Shown piece after piece: positions 15,581 through 23,688 of a stretch of 64,000 nt of DNA (within the stretch, counting starts at the first letter, position 1; every line of letters starts with the position of its first letter). This stretch comes from Noviherbaspirillum cavernae (lineage in GTDB: Bacteria; Pseudomonadota; Gammaproteobacteria; Burkholderiales; Burkholderiaceae_D). A model generated the notes under the pieces. It saw nothing but the letters and a program-made list of their open reading frames with translations. It had not been told where the DNA came from and did no database searches. The stretch is from positions 1,550,001 through 1,614,000 of the forward strand of contig NZ_QYUN01000002.1 of the NCBI RefSeq assembly GCF_003590875.1, in the 5' to 3' direction. The translations under genes and the position numbers were made by a program.

Positions 15581-16588
15581 ATGGATAAAGAAGAATTAAT
15601 ACTCACGCTCCTGAATGTCGTTTGGAGCAACATAAATCCGCGATTGGTGAAAACGAATCGAAATACGAAAAGCAAGCACTTCCTGAAGAACGATTTTCAG
15701 AACGCCTTCGTAAACCGGATAGTGGGTTTTTTGGGTGAACTCGCCTATGTAACGGTTACGGCTGACCGACCTGGAATTTTTCCGGGCGGCTGGTTTGTTC
15801 CCGATGAAAAAGAAGACAATCCACTTGCTGCCAAATGCTATTACACGGTCGCCGACAGTATCGGTGGCGACTTGGTGAAGGTTTACACAGTGCTCGCGAA
15901 GCACATGCCAGAAAAGCAGCTATTCGTTCTTGTCGCTCAAGACGGAATTGACGTGCGCAATCTTTCACGCGATTCCTATGCATACTACCTGTTCAGCCGG
16001 ACCGAATCCGTGTTTCAGCAAGTGTCACACACGGAATTTTTTCAGTGTTGGAAGAAGAGGGGCGCGCCAAGACCGCAGCTCCCGGATATTCGCGACCAGA
16101 TAAATCGTGAAACCGTCGCATACGTGAAAAGACTGTTGTCCAATAGTGCAATCAGCGCTGAGGCGCTAAGACTGAAGCTCCTCGATCGATTCGTGTTTGA
16201 CGTTGAAATCGCTGGTCATCATTTAAAGGGACGCCCCTCGGATATTGACTTTATCAAGCTCCGCTCGGATGGCTGCATTGTGCCGATCGACGTCAAAGAC
16301 AAATATGTCAGCAGGAAAGGAACGTTGGGAGTAAATCTCGATCACCTCCCATTCTTTTTGGATTTGGATCAGATTTTCGGGACTGAATCACAGTATGTAG
16401 TCCGGGTTTCCGAGACGGGGCCTGATCGGGCTCTGGTAGAGTGGCGTTACATCGCGATGCGCGAATTTTCACTGGCACGTACCGGCAGGGGGAATTGCGG
16501 CGCAAATGGCAAAGATGCCGAAGATACGCCGGAGCTGCCGCTGGCGGATTTCAAAGTTTGGTCACCACCCGGGACGAAAGACCCATGA
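15581..16588 (+). CDS. Putative PD-(D/E)XK nuclease, unknown type
   Basis: 335 residues if started at ATG 15581, which has AAAGGG at good spacing; an ATG at 15548 is also possible. I do not recognise a named family. Residues ~210-245 read RPSDIDFIKLRSDGCIVP followed by IDVKDKYVSRK: Asp, then a hydrophobic strand ending D-V-K, which is the PD-(D/E)XK nuclease signature. The N-terminal part (FVNRIVGFLGELAYVTV, GGWFVPDEK) may bind DNA. It follows the MvaI-type gene by 64 bases on the same strand and shares its AT-rich composition, so it may belong to the restriction operon. Role unknown: second endonuclease, nickase or accessory subunit. Confidence 0.65.
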   Translation: MDKEELILTLLNVVWSNINPRLVKTNRNTKSKHFLKNDFQNAFVNRIVGFLGELAYVTVTADRPGIFPGGWFVPDEKEDNPLAAKCYYTVADSIGGDLVKVYTVLAKHMPEKQLFVLVAQDGIDVRNLSRDSYAYYLFSRTESVFQQVSHTEFFQCWKKRGAPRPQLPDIRDQINRETVAYVKRLLSNSAISAEALRLKLLDRFVFDVEIAGHHLKGRPSDIDFIKLRSDGCIVPIDVKDKYVSRKGTLGVNLDHLPFFLDLDQIFGTESQYVVRVSETGPDRALVEWRYIAMREFSLARTGRGNCGANGKDAEDTPELPLADFKVWSPPGTKDP

Positions 16589-16687
16589 GGACTCCGAATG
16601 ATGCGGCGTCGCGCGCATTAGCAAAGGGCGAAATATAGCTGAATTGTCGCCCATGGGGTGCGGCCGAGAGTATCGTATTGCATGATT

Positions 16688-16717
16688 CGCCCCCACCTTT
16701 CCTTTGGAGGCGGGGGC
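16688..16717 (+). terminator. Hairpin after the nuclease operon
   Basis: GCCCCC (16689-16694) and GGGGGC (16712-16717), with inner CCT/AGG pairing, form a strong stem. Only a weak T-rich tail follows (ATTATCAATTTTC). It lies between the convergent nuclease and OLD genes and could serve both directions. Confidence 0.5.
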
Positions 16718-16755
16718 ATTATCAATTTTCAGAAGTCACAGCAGGATTACTTCAA

Positions 16756-18534
16756 TTACTGAAAAATAGTCTGAACCTTTGTCTGAAGTGAAAGGGGAAG
16801 CGCAAAATCCGCTGAGGATACGTGCGTGAGCGCGGCGTATGGCTTATTTTTGTCGCCGGCCAGTATCCCGATTTCTTCCTCGATATCATTCACAAATTGT
16901 AGGGTCGAACCGACAGTGGGATCAATTGCGCCTTCAATACGAGCACTGCTTATGTCTGCTGTCGCAATATCGGCCGCCCCTTTACTGGCTTGATGGTCTT
17001 TGTCATAAACTGCCAGATAGGGAATGCGGAATTTGTTGAGTAGCTGGCAGTACAGGGGTATGTTGTTTTTTGATCCGCAGTCAACCAGAGTATAGTCGTA
17101 CCTGAACACGCCTAACCGCTTCGCCAGCAATGGGATAATCGTTTTATCGGTTGGTCCTTCCACAAGAATCACGCGGCGTGCAAAGAACAGCTCGCTTCTG
17201 TCCGGGTTAATCCAGTAGGATAAATTAAAATCCTTCTTTTTGTCTCCGGTGAATAGGTCTTCACTGCATTGGCATACCTTCGTGCCGATATTTTCATCAT
17301 CCTTCTTCACAATACAAATTGACTTGTATTTTTCCACGTCGATCAGAGCGCTGGAGTGGGTGCAAAGCATTACCTGATTTTTCGATTCGGAGAGGGCAAC
17401 TAAGGAGTCGAATAATGCGCGTTGCGCTTGAGGATGCAGATAAAGCTCGGGTTCTTCCAGGATGAAGTAGGTCGAAGCCGATACCATTCGGCTACCGGAG
17501 GTTTCCTCTCCGCCTGAATCGGCGCTTCGCTCCCTCTTCAAAGTATCCGAAACTACTTTTATCAGAGCAAACGTAAGTGCTCTTTGCAGGCCATGACCTT
17601 TACGCTTGATATCTGTTCTGACACCGTCGTTTACCCAAACTTGGGTATTTGCTCTGAACACTTCTTCAATGTTCGGGGGAGTCACTTCAACGTCAATTTC
17701 CGCGCTCCACGATTTCAATTCATCACCTAGTGCGCGTTCAAAGTCCTCCAGTTCTTTAGGACGATTCTTATTATCCTTCCCGTCGCAATCTAGACGATTC
17801 AACGCGCCGAAAAGAGTGGAGAGTTTGTTCTTCGTTTCTTTCCATTCCGGGTTGGTCGATGATAACGAATCAATAATATTCGTGTACAGCTTTCCGAAGG
17901 CGCTCGCCTCCTTGGACGAAAAATCGTCCGAAGCGTCCCTTATGGCGGGAATGAAGTACACATCGCCAAATATTCCCTTTGCTACTGACTTTAGCCCGAG
18001 AAAGTTGGTTTCTTCCATTTGAAACCGAAGCTCCACCGCCTCCTTGTTGTCCTCGATGTACTTTTTCTGGGCATCGATGACCTCTTGTTTCGTCAAGCGC
18101 CCCTCTGGCGGGAGATAGGGGTAGAAGGGCAAAGTTTTCGCGACCTCTCGCTTTGCGTATTCCGACGCACTGGCTTCCTGAAGCCACTCTTCGACCGGGT
18201 TCTGAATATAGCCCTTGTACTCAAAACTTCCACCTGCAAAGGCAGTTTTCCGAACCTTGAGCTTGTTGTCTGAGGTAAGGTACTTTTTGAACGTCCTTTT
18301 GTCGTTTTCATCGAGATCAGAAAACGTGGTTTCTACGTAAAGTTCTTCTGAGCCGTGATTGAAATCCAGATCGTGCGGCTTTATTTCACCGAAGAAGAAC
18401 AGCAGGGCTGAAAGGACGTTTGATTTCCCATGATTGTTTTGCCCGATAAAGATCATTAAATCTTGGAACTTGATTTCCAAGTTCTTAATTGATCGCCAAT
18501 TGCATATGCAAAGTTCTTCTATGTTCATCGCCAC
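16756..18534 (-). CDS. OLD-family ATP-dependent nuclease (ATPase + TOPRIM)
   Basis: 592-residue OLD-family protein; family members act in anti-phage defence or recombination control. The N-terminal SMC/ABC-type ATPase has Walker A IGQNNHGKSNVLSAL, a split middle with coiled regions, and the C-terminal part of the ATPase with EEPELYLHPQAQRALF (signature/Walker B) and a Thr-His switch in MLCTHSSALID. The TOPRIM nuclease domain follows: VILVEGPTDKTIIPLLA and YLAVYDKDHQ give the acidic metal ligands. No UvrD-like partner gene (Gabija GajB) is adjacent, so this looks like a stand-alone class 1 OLD. Convergent with the restriction genes. Confidence 0.88.
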   Translation of the reverse strand: MAMNIEELCICNWRSIKNLEIKFQDLMIFIGQNNHGKSNVLSALLFFFGEIKPHDLDFNHGSEELYVETTFSDLDENDKRTFKKYLTSDNKLKVRKTAFAGGSFEYKGYIQNPVEEWLQEASASEYAKREVAKTLPFYPYLPPEGRLTKQEVIDAQKKYIEDNKEAVELRFQMEETNFLGLKSVAKGIFGDVYFIPAIRDASDDFSSKEASAFGKLYTNIIDSLSSTNPEWKETKNKLSTLFGALNRLDCDGKDNKNRPKELEDFERALGDELKSWSAEIDVEVTPPNIEEVFRANTQVWVNDGVRTDIKRKGHGLQRALTFALIKVVSDTLKRERSADSGGEETSGSRMVSASTYFILEEPELYLHPQAQRALFDSLVALSESKNQVMLCTHSSALIDVEKYKSICIVKKDDENIGTKVCQCSEDLFTGDKKKDFNLSYWINPDRSELFFARRVILVEGPTDKTIIPLLAKRLGVFRYDYTLVDCGSKNNIPLYCQLLNKFRIPYLAVYDKDHQASKGAADIATADISSARIEGAIDPTVGSTLQFVNDIEEEIGILAGDKNKPYAALTHVSSADFALPLSLQTKVQTIFQ

Positions 18535-19037
18535 TCCCTTAACGGAGCCGCGATCATATAGGGCGCATTGGGTGGCGGCTATCTCATAATCATGGGGGTT
18601 GGCGCTTACGTAGATTTTCGCAGGCCACTTATGGCGTTTCTGAGAGACCGTACCCGATGTTCACGCATAATTCCCCAGGCATTGGTGGCGAGTTAAGCCC
18701 GTTAAAACGGAGCGCCTGGAGAGCACAATAAGGATTGTCGAAAGTTGGTCCGAGGCTTGTGAATGCGGCTTAAATAGGGCGCTTGATTGCAATTCCCCTG
18801 TATGTCGGTTTGCAGCATTACACAGCAATTTCTCACGAACAAAAGTGTTTGCGACGCAATTGCGGTAAATGCGGTTTGCTACCAATGGGATGGAATCAAG
18901 TCGCTGGCACAAGATTTTGATCCCACGCATCTTGGAATATTTCTTACCAAATTTCTTACCAAACGCCGGACAACAAAAAAATCCGCGCGAGGCGGCGGTC
19001 TGTAGGGGTAAACGTAGGGGTAAATTCCGTGCAAATG
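18535..19037. other. Island right end, non-coding
   Basis: About 500 bases without a recognisable gene. Two pairs of 12-bp tandem repeats lie close to the tRNA: ATTTCTTACCAA at 18939 and 18951, and GTAGGGGTAAAC/T at 19002 and 19014. Both pairs contain TTACC/GGTAA in opposite orientation. They could be arm-type integrase sites of the island's attachment end. Confidence 0.5.
18939..19025. repeat. Two pairs of 12-bp direct repeats near the tRNA end
   Basis: ATTTCTTACCAA occurs twice in tandem (18939-18950, 18951-18962), and GTAGGGGTAAA(C/T) twice in tandem (19002-19013, 19014-19025). The pair order is inverted with respect to the shared TTACC core. Consistent with integrase arm-binding or att-associated sites; not proven. 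Confidence 0.6.
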
Positions 19038-19063
19038 AAAAAGGCCAATCCGAAGATTGGCCT
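19038..19063 (-). terminator. tRNA-Pro intrinsic terminator
   Basis: On the minus strand GGCCAATC, the tetraloop TTCG and GATTGGCC are followed by a T run (TTTTTC). It ends transcription of the tRNA 16 bases after its 3' end. Confidence 0.9.
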
Positions 19064-19079
19064 AAGTCTTTGATTTCAT

Positions 19080-19156
<77 letters not shown>

Positions 19157-19221
19157 ACGAGCTGTGCATTATAGCAGAGCGATAACCTTTTCCGCCACGC
19201 ATCGCGCCTTCAAAATCGGCA

Positions 19222-20184
19222 TCAATCCAGTCTTGCGCCGGTCTTCCTGATGATTTCCGCCCATTTTTTGGTTTCCTCTTCGATATATTTTCTGAATTTT
19301 CCGGCTGTACCTCCAACCGGTTCGAGCCCGGCATTGCGAAGGCGTGATTTGACGTCCGCCATTTTCAGGGCGGCGTCGATCTCGCGATTCAGACGTTGCA
19401 CGATTTCGTCCGGCGTCCCTGCCGGGACCAGAACGCCGTTCCATGCAAGCGCCTCGAAAACCGGCAGGCCCGATTCGGCAAGCGTTGGGATATCGGGCAG
19501 AAGGGGAAAGCGGGTCGCGCTGCTGACGGCAAGGGCACGGATTCTCCCGCTGCTCAGTTGCGGCATCACGGCGGTAGGTACGGTGAACAGCATCTGCGTG
19601 TCGCCGGCTGCGATCGACAATGCGGCCGGCGGCGCGCCGTTGTATGGAACGTGAACGATGTCGGTGCCGGTGAGCATCTTGAAGTACTCCATGGCGAGGT
19701 GGGAGGAGGAACCATTGCCGACCGAGGCGTAATTGAGCTTGCCGGGATGGGATCGTGCATGGGCAATCAACTCGCGAACGTTCGTTGCCGGGATGCCGGC
19801 GTTCACGGCGAGTATGTTCGGTTGTGAGCTTGTTTGAATGACCGGGACAAGATCCTTCTGTGGATCGTAGCGCAGTCTGGTCAGGAATTGCGTGGAGGCG
19901 AGTGGTCCGTTGTACGACATCAGCATCGTGTATCCATCAGGTGCAGCTTTGGCGACCTGGGCAGTGGCGATGGTGCCTGAAGCTCCGGCGACGTTTTCGA
20001 CAATCAAGGGCTGGCCGAGCCTTTCTCGCAACTTGTCGCTGACGCTGCGTGCAATGACGTCGAGCGATGAGCCGGCGGGACCGGCAACGACAAAGCGGAT
20101 CGGGCGGGATGGCCATGCATCGGCGTGCGCGGCACTCGCGCTGGCGAATATCGCCATGGCGGCAAACAGCAATCGACACAACAT
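19222..20184 (-). CDS. Bug/TctC-family tripartite tricarboxylate transporter receptor
   Basis: Periplasmic solute-binding protein, a type greatly expanded in Burkholderiales. 320 residues with a signal peptide ([21 protein letters not shown]). Typical Bug motifs follow: [42 protein letters not shown] and a closing [17 protein letters not shown]. Ligand probably a carboxylic acid; the exact substrate cannot be read. No TctA/TctB membrane genes are adjacent, so it is an orphan receptor. Divergently transcribed from the carboxypeptidase gene. Confidence 0.93.
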   Translation of the reverse strand: MLCRLLFAAMAIFASASAAHADAWPSRPIRFVVAGPAGSSLDVIARSVSDKLRERLGQPLIVENVAGASGTIATAQVAKAAPDGYTMLMSYNGPLASTQFLTRLRYDPQKDLVPVIQTSSQPNILAVNAGIPATNVRELIAHARSHPGKLNYASVGNGSSSHLAMEYFKMLTGTDIVHVPYNGAPPAALSIAAGDTQMLFTVPTAVMPQLSSGRIRALAVSSATRFPLLPDIPTLAESGLPVFEALAWNGVLVPAGTPDEIVQRLNREIDAALKMADVKSRLRNAGLEPVGGTAGKFRKYIEEETKKWAEIIRKTGARLD

Positions 20185-20305
20185 GTTGATCTATGCGGGA
20201 TGGGGCAAAACCCGCAGAATAGCATCTGGATCACGTTCACCGCGATGACTGCGCAGCCGCATCATTGTCGGCGTTATCGCTTTTTTGGAATTAAATCTTC
20301 TACCC

Positions 20306-21427
20306 ATGCCTATCAAGATCAGTCATCAATTCGACGCCGGTGCGATTGAGGTCCTGCGCGCTGACAGCGCGGCGACAATCGACCTGCGTTTGCGCAAGGA
20401 TTCGCATGCCGAATTCGCACAATGGTTTTATTTCAGGCTCCAAGGCGCACGGGACCAAGCGTGCACAGTGCGCATACTCAATGCTTGCGAGGCGACCTAT
20501 CCGGATGGATGGAAGAACTATCAGGCAGTTGCAAGCTATGACCGTGAAAACTGGTTTCGCGTGCCGACGGCGTATGACGGCCAAGCGTTGACGATTGCGC
20601 ATACGCCGGAAAAAGACAGCGTGTATTACGCCTATTTCGAACCGTATTCCTGGGAGCGGCACTTGCGGCTGATTGCACGCGCTGAATCGTCGCCGCTGGC
20701 ACGCGTGCATGATCTTGGCAGCACGATAGACGGGCGCGATTTGAATCTGCTGACCATCGGCAATCCGTCAGCCGCGAGAAAAATCTGGGTCATCGCGCGC
20801 CAGCATCCGGGCGAAAGCATGGCGGAATGGTTTGTCGAGGGAATGGTCGAGGCGTTGCTGGATCAGGCCAATCCGATTGCGCGCCGACTGCTTGAGTGCG
20901 CAGTGTTCCATATCGTCCCGAACATGAATCCCGACGGCGCCGTGCGCGGCAATTTGCGCACGAACGCGGCGGGCGCGAACCTCAATCGTGAATGGGTATC
21001 GCCGTCGCTTGAAAGAAGCCCGGAAGTGCTGCTGGTGCGAAAGCGGATTCACGAAACCGGCTGCGATATGTTCTTCGATATTCACGGCGATGAAAGCCTG
21101 CCGTATGTATTCGTCGCCGGCTGTGAAATGCTGGAAGGATTCAGCCCCGAGCAGGCGGCGGAACAGCAGGCTTTCATCGCGCATTTCAGAAACGCCAGCC
21201 CGGATTTTCAGACTGTGCATGGCTACGAACCCGGTAAGTACCGGGAGGACATGCTGCAGCTGGCGTCCAAATACATCGGCCATACGTTCAAGTGCATATC
21301 GCTCACTCTGGAAATGCCGTTCAAGGACAACGCGGACTTGTCGGATGCGCGGACGGGATGGAGCGGCGCGCGCAGCGCGAAGCTGGGGGAAGCCATGCTG
21401 CAGCCCATCCTCCGATCCATCAAATAG
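20306..21427 (+). CDS. M14-family zinc carboxypeptidase, cytosolic CCP-like
   Basis: Cleaves C-terminal residues from peptides. 373 residues from ATG 20306; an upstream TTG is less likely. The N-terminal ~120 residues are the beta-sandwich domain of cytosolic carboxypeptidases (Nna1-like), with FAQWFYFRLQGARDQ and YAYFEPYSWERH. The peptidase domain has the zinc ligands His and Glu in ARQHPGESMAEWF and His in FFDIHGDESLPY, with substrate-binding NMNPDGAVRGNLR and GANLNREW. The general base Glu is in LTLEMPFKDN. No signal peptide, so cytoplasmic. An 11-base gap to the CYTH gene suggests an operon. Confidence 0.92.
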   Translation: MPIKISHQFDAGAIEVLRADSAATIDLRLRKDSHAEFAQWFYFRLQGARDQACTVRILNACEATYPDGWKNYQAVASYDRENWFRVPTAYDGQALTIAHTPEKDSVYYAYFEPYSWERHLRLIARAESSPLARVHDLGSTIDGRDLNLLTIGNPSAARKIWVIARQHPGESMAEWFVEGMVEALLDQANPIARRLLECAVFHIVPNMNPDGAVRGNLRTNAAGANLNREWVSPSLERSPEVLLVRKRIHETGCDMFFDIHGDESLPYVFVAGCEMLEGFSPEQAAEQQAFIAHFRNASPDFQTVHGYEPGKYREDMLQLASKYIGHTFKCISLTLEMPFKDNADLSDARTGWSGARSAKLGEAMLQPILRSIK

Positions 21428-21438
21428 GAGCGACAAGA

Positions 21439-21903
21439 ATGGGTGTTGAAATCGAGCGGAAATTTCTTGTCCGTGATGACCGCTGGCGGACCCTGGGGCA
21501 GGGGATATTGCTGCGACAAGGTTACCTGTCGTCGCACCCGGATCGTGTCGTGCGCGTGCGCATCGAGGGTGATGAGGCGACGCTGACAATAAAAGGGCGT
21601 ACGCAGGGAGCGACCAGGTCGGAATGGGAGTATCCGATCCCGATGACAGATGCCCGCGAACTTCTCGGCGACTTGTGCGAGCGGCCGATCATCGAGAAAT
21701 ACCGCTATCGCATTCAACACAACGGCATGACGTGGGAGCTCGATGAATTCCTCGGCGATAACGCGGGTCTGGTGGTGGCGGAGATCGAACTGGAGCGCGA
21801 GGAGCAATCCTTCTCGAAACCGGATTGGCTGGGCGTGGAAGTGACCGGCGATGCGCGCTACTACAACGCCAATCTTCTGCGTCATCCCTATACCCAATGG
21901 TGA
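21439..21903 (+). CDS. CYTH-domain protein (triphosphate tunnel metalloenzyme)
   Basis: 154 residues, almost entirely one CYTH domain. The hallmark E-x-E-x-K motif is at the start (GVEIERKFLV), followed by LRQGYLS, RVRIEGDEATLTIKG, EKYRYRI and WELDEF in the normal order; these residues line a tunnel that binds triphosphates and divalent metal. Family members act as inorganic triphosphatase, thiamine triphosphatase or class IV adenylate cyclase; bacterial short forms like this are most often triphosphatases. AGGAG lies nine bases before ATG. Cotranscribed with the M14 carboxypeptidase. Confidence 0.92.
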   Translation: MGVEIERKFLVRDDRWRTLGQGILLRQGYLSSHPDRVVRVRIEGDEATLTIKGRTQGATRSEWEYPIPMTDARELLGDLCERPIIEKYRYRIQHNGMTWELDEFLGDNAGLVVAEIELEREEQSFSKPDWLGVEVTGDARYYNANLLRHPYTQW

Positions 21904-21922
21904 GGGAAACGCCAGGTGACAC

Positions 21923-23176
21923 TCAGTGGAAGTGCCCGGTCCCCGACGGCACATCCTCCGGCATTTCGGCGTGAACCAGGTCGGCGTCGGGATCCGGATA
22001 CAAGGGGGAGCCGCAATCGTCGCAGAATTCCAGTGGAAAGCGTTCGCTGTGCCGCTTGATATGCACGATTCCGCTTTCCCGCAGTAGTGCAAGGATTTCT
22101 TCGCTCGGTGTGCGGGGCTGGTCGCTCAATGCATCTTCGACACTGCTCAATGCTTCTGCAATAGTTGCGCGATCGGCCTCATCCTCATCTTCTTGTCCAT
22201 ACAGCGGCCACACGACGCCATAGATCACTTCCGGGCTGTGGCGCAAGGTAAAGCTGATCCGATATTCGTCAATGCGGCCGCTGACCGGCTCCTCGCTGAA
22301 GCTGCCGATGATTGCACGCAGCTCTTGCGGGTCGGTAGCGAGCGTATTCGTCAGGTAATGGACCGCCGCGCGGATCGACGCCGGGCGAATAAACTTGTCC
22401 GCTTCACGACAGGCGATGTGATATGCCTCCGGCAACAGCAATTCCACGTTGCAGCCCGGCAGCAATCGCATGATGTTGGGCATTGCCTGAGCGCGCCAGT
22501 GTGACGCCGCGCGTTCGCGGTCGGCAGGATTCGCGGTTTCTTGCCAGAGAAATAATGGCTCGCCAGCGCGCACGACGACAACGGCTAGCACATAGCGCGT
22601 GTCAGCCAGGAAGGGCGCGGTTTCGGGCGGATTGGTCAACGGACGCAGAGGCGTGTCCTTGAGGGCTGCCTGTGCCATGCGTTGCGTCATTGCCAACGTT
22701 TCCGCATGGCTGTGCGGCAACTGGTCAATTGCAAACAAGGTCGGTGCCATTGCCAAACGCGCATTGGATGACAGCAAATGTGCATGCAAATGCGCGGAAA
22801 GCGCTGTCTGCACGTCGGTCGGGATCGTCCCGGATGCGATGGAAAAGCGTGTCCAGGCGAGAATCGGTGCTGCAATCAGCAAGGCATCATAGTGCCCGTC
22901 ATCATGCTCGATATGACAGGATTCGCTGCCGGCTTCCGCAGCTTCCATCAAGGTTTCATAGGCGCTCAGATCGCTCTTGAACAGATGGTCGAGCGCAGCA
23001 TCCACCGTTTCCTGATGGCCGGTCTTCAGCAATTTGCGAAGCAGTGCATCGAGGTTGCGTTCCCACACGCGCTCTTCCAGGCGGCTGGAGGATTGCATCA
23101 GCCCTTGGGCTGCATTGACTAGTTTCTGGCTGTCGCCGGAGAGTCTGTGGGAAGAGTTTTTGGATGGACGGCGCAT
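21923..23176 (-). CDS. DUF2863 family protein
   Basis: Conserved betaproteobacterial protein of unknown function, 417 residues from ATG 23176 (MRRPSKNSSHRLSGDS). Further in-frame codons upstream to 23320 look like non-coding sequence and overlap a terminator. It is alpha/beta-rich, with no signal peptide, and ends with a Cys pair in FCDDCGSPLYPDPDADLVH that could bind metal. Convergent with the CYTH gene, 19 bases apart. Confidence 0.85.
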   Translation of the reverse strand: MRRPSKNSSHRLSGDSQKLVNAAQGLMQSSSRLEERVWERNLDALLRKLLKTGHQETVDAALDHLFKSDLSAYETLMEAAEAGSESCHIEHDDGHYDALLIAAPILAWTRFSIASGTIPTDVQTALSAHLHAHLLSSNARLAMAPTLFAIDQLPHSHAETLAMTQRMAQAALKDTPLRPLTNPPETAPFLADTRYVLAVVVVRAGEPLFLWQETANPADRERAASHWRAQAMPNIMRLLPGCNVELLLPEAYHIACREADKFIRPASIRAAVHYLTNTLATDPQELRAIIGSFSEEPVSGRIDEYRISFTLRHSPEVIYGVVWPLYGQEDEDEADRATIAEALSSVEDALSDQPRTPSEEILALLRESGIVHIKRHSERFPLEFCDDCGSPLYPDPDADLVHAEMPEDVPSGTGHFH

Positions 23177-23320
23177 GACGGGAAGAGAAAGCGGAAAAAT
23201 GAAGCGGAGGAATTGTATTGTAGTAGATTCAACGCACTCCGTATGCAGGTGCGTGAATAATGAATAACGAATCGCCGGCCCGTTGCCGCTTTGGCTTGAG
23301 GCGCTGCTGTTGCCGCCCAA

Positions 23321-23355
23321 AAAAAAGCCGCACGGCAGATGCCGTGCGGCTTTTC
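23321..23355. terminator. Bidirectional intrinsic terminator
   Basis: AAAAGCCGCACGGCA and TGCCGTGCGGCTTTT flank a three-base loop, with A and T runs on both sides. It lies downstream of the small membrane protein gene (minus strand). Confidence 0.9.
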
Positions 23356-23373
23356 AATTTCAAACCTCAAAAC

Positions 23374-23547
23374 TTACTTTTGAGAAGCAGGAGCTGAAGA
23401 ATCTGGGGCTGAGGACTCATGCGTCGTCGTTTCCGTCGGATTATGGCCTCCCGCTTCGCCCTGCATGTTGACCTTGTCGCCCCCTTTCAGGATGACGAAC
23501 AGGGCGAGGGCCGCGAAAACGATGAATGCTGCAAAGATCTTCCACAT
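23374..23547 (-). CDS. Small single-pass membrane protein (57 aa)
   Basis: Starts MWKIFAAFIVFAALALFVIL, one hydrophobic helix, followed by KGGDKVNMQGEAGGHN and a Ser/Thr/Pro-rich tail (ESSAPDSSAPASQK). GGAGA lies seven bases before ATG 23547, and the gene is followed by a strong terminator, which supports real expression. I do not know its function; similar short anchors occur next to aconitase in related bacteria, from general memory only. Confidence 0.7.
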   Translation of the reverse strand: MWKIFAAFIVFAALALFVILKGGDKVNMQGEAGGHNPTETTTHESSAPDSSAPASQK

Positions 23548-23688
23548 GATATGTCTCCAGGTTTTCAAATCGATCAAGAAAGTGTCGGAGGGAACCGGTC
23601 TTTCTCATCGCTCCAGAATACATATCGATTCTTACACTACGCTTGCAAAGGGACATGCCGGGCCAACCGGCATGTCCCCCGCAACACC

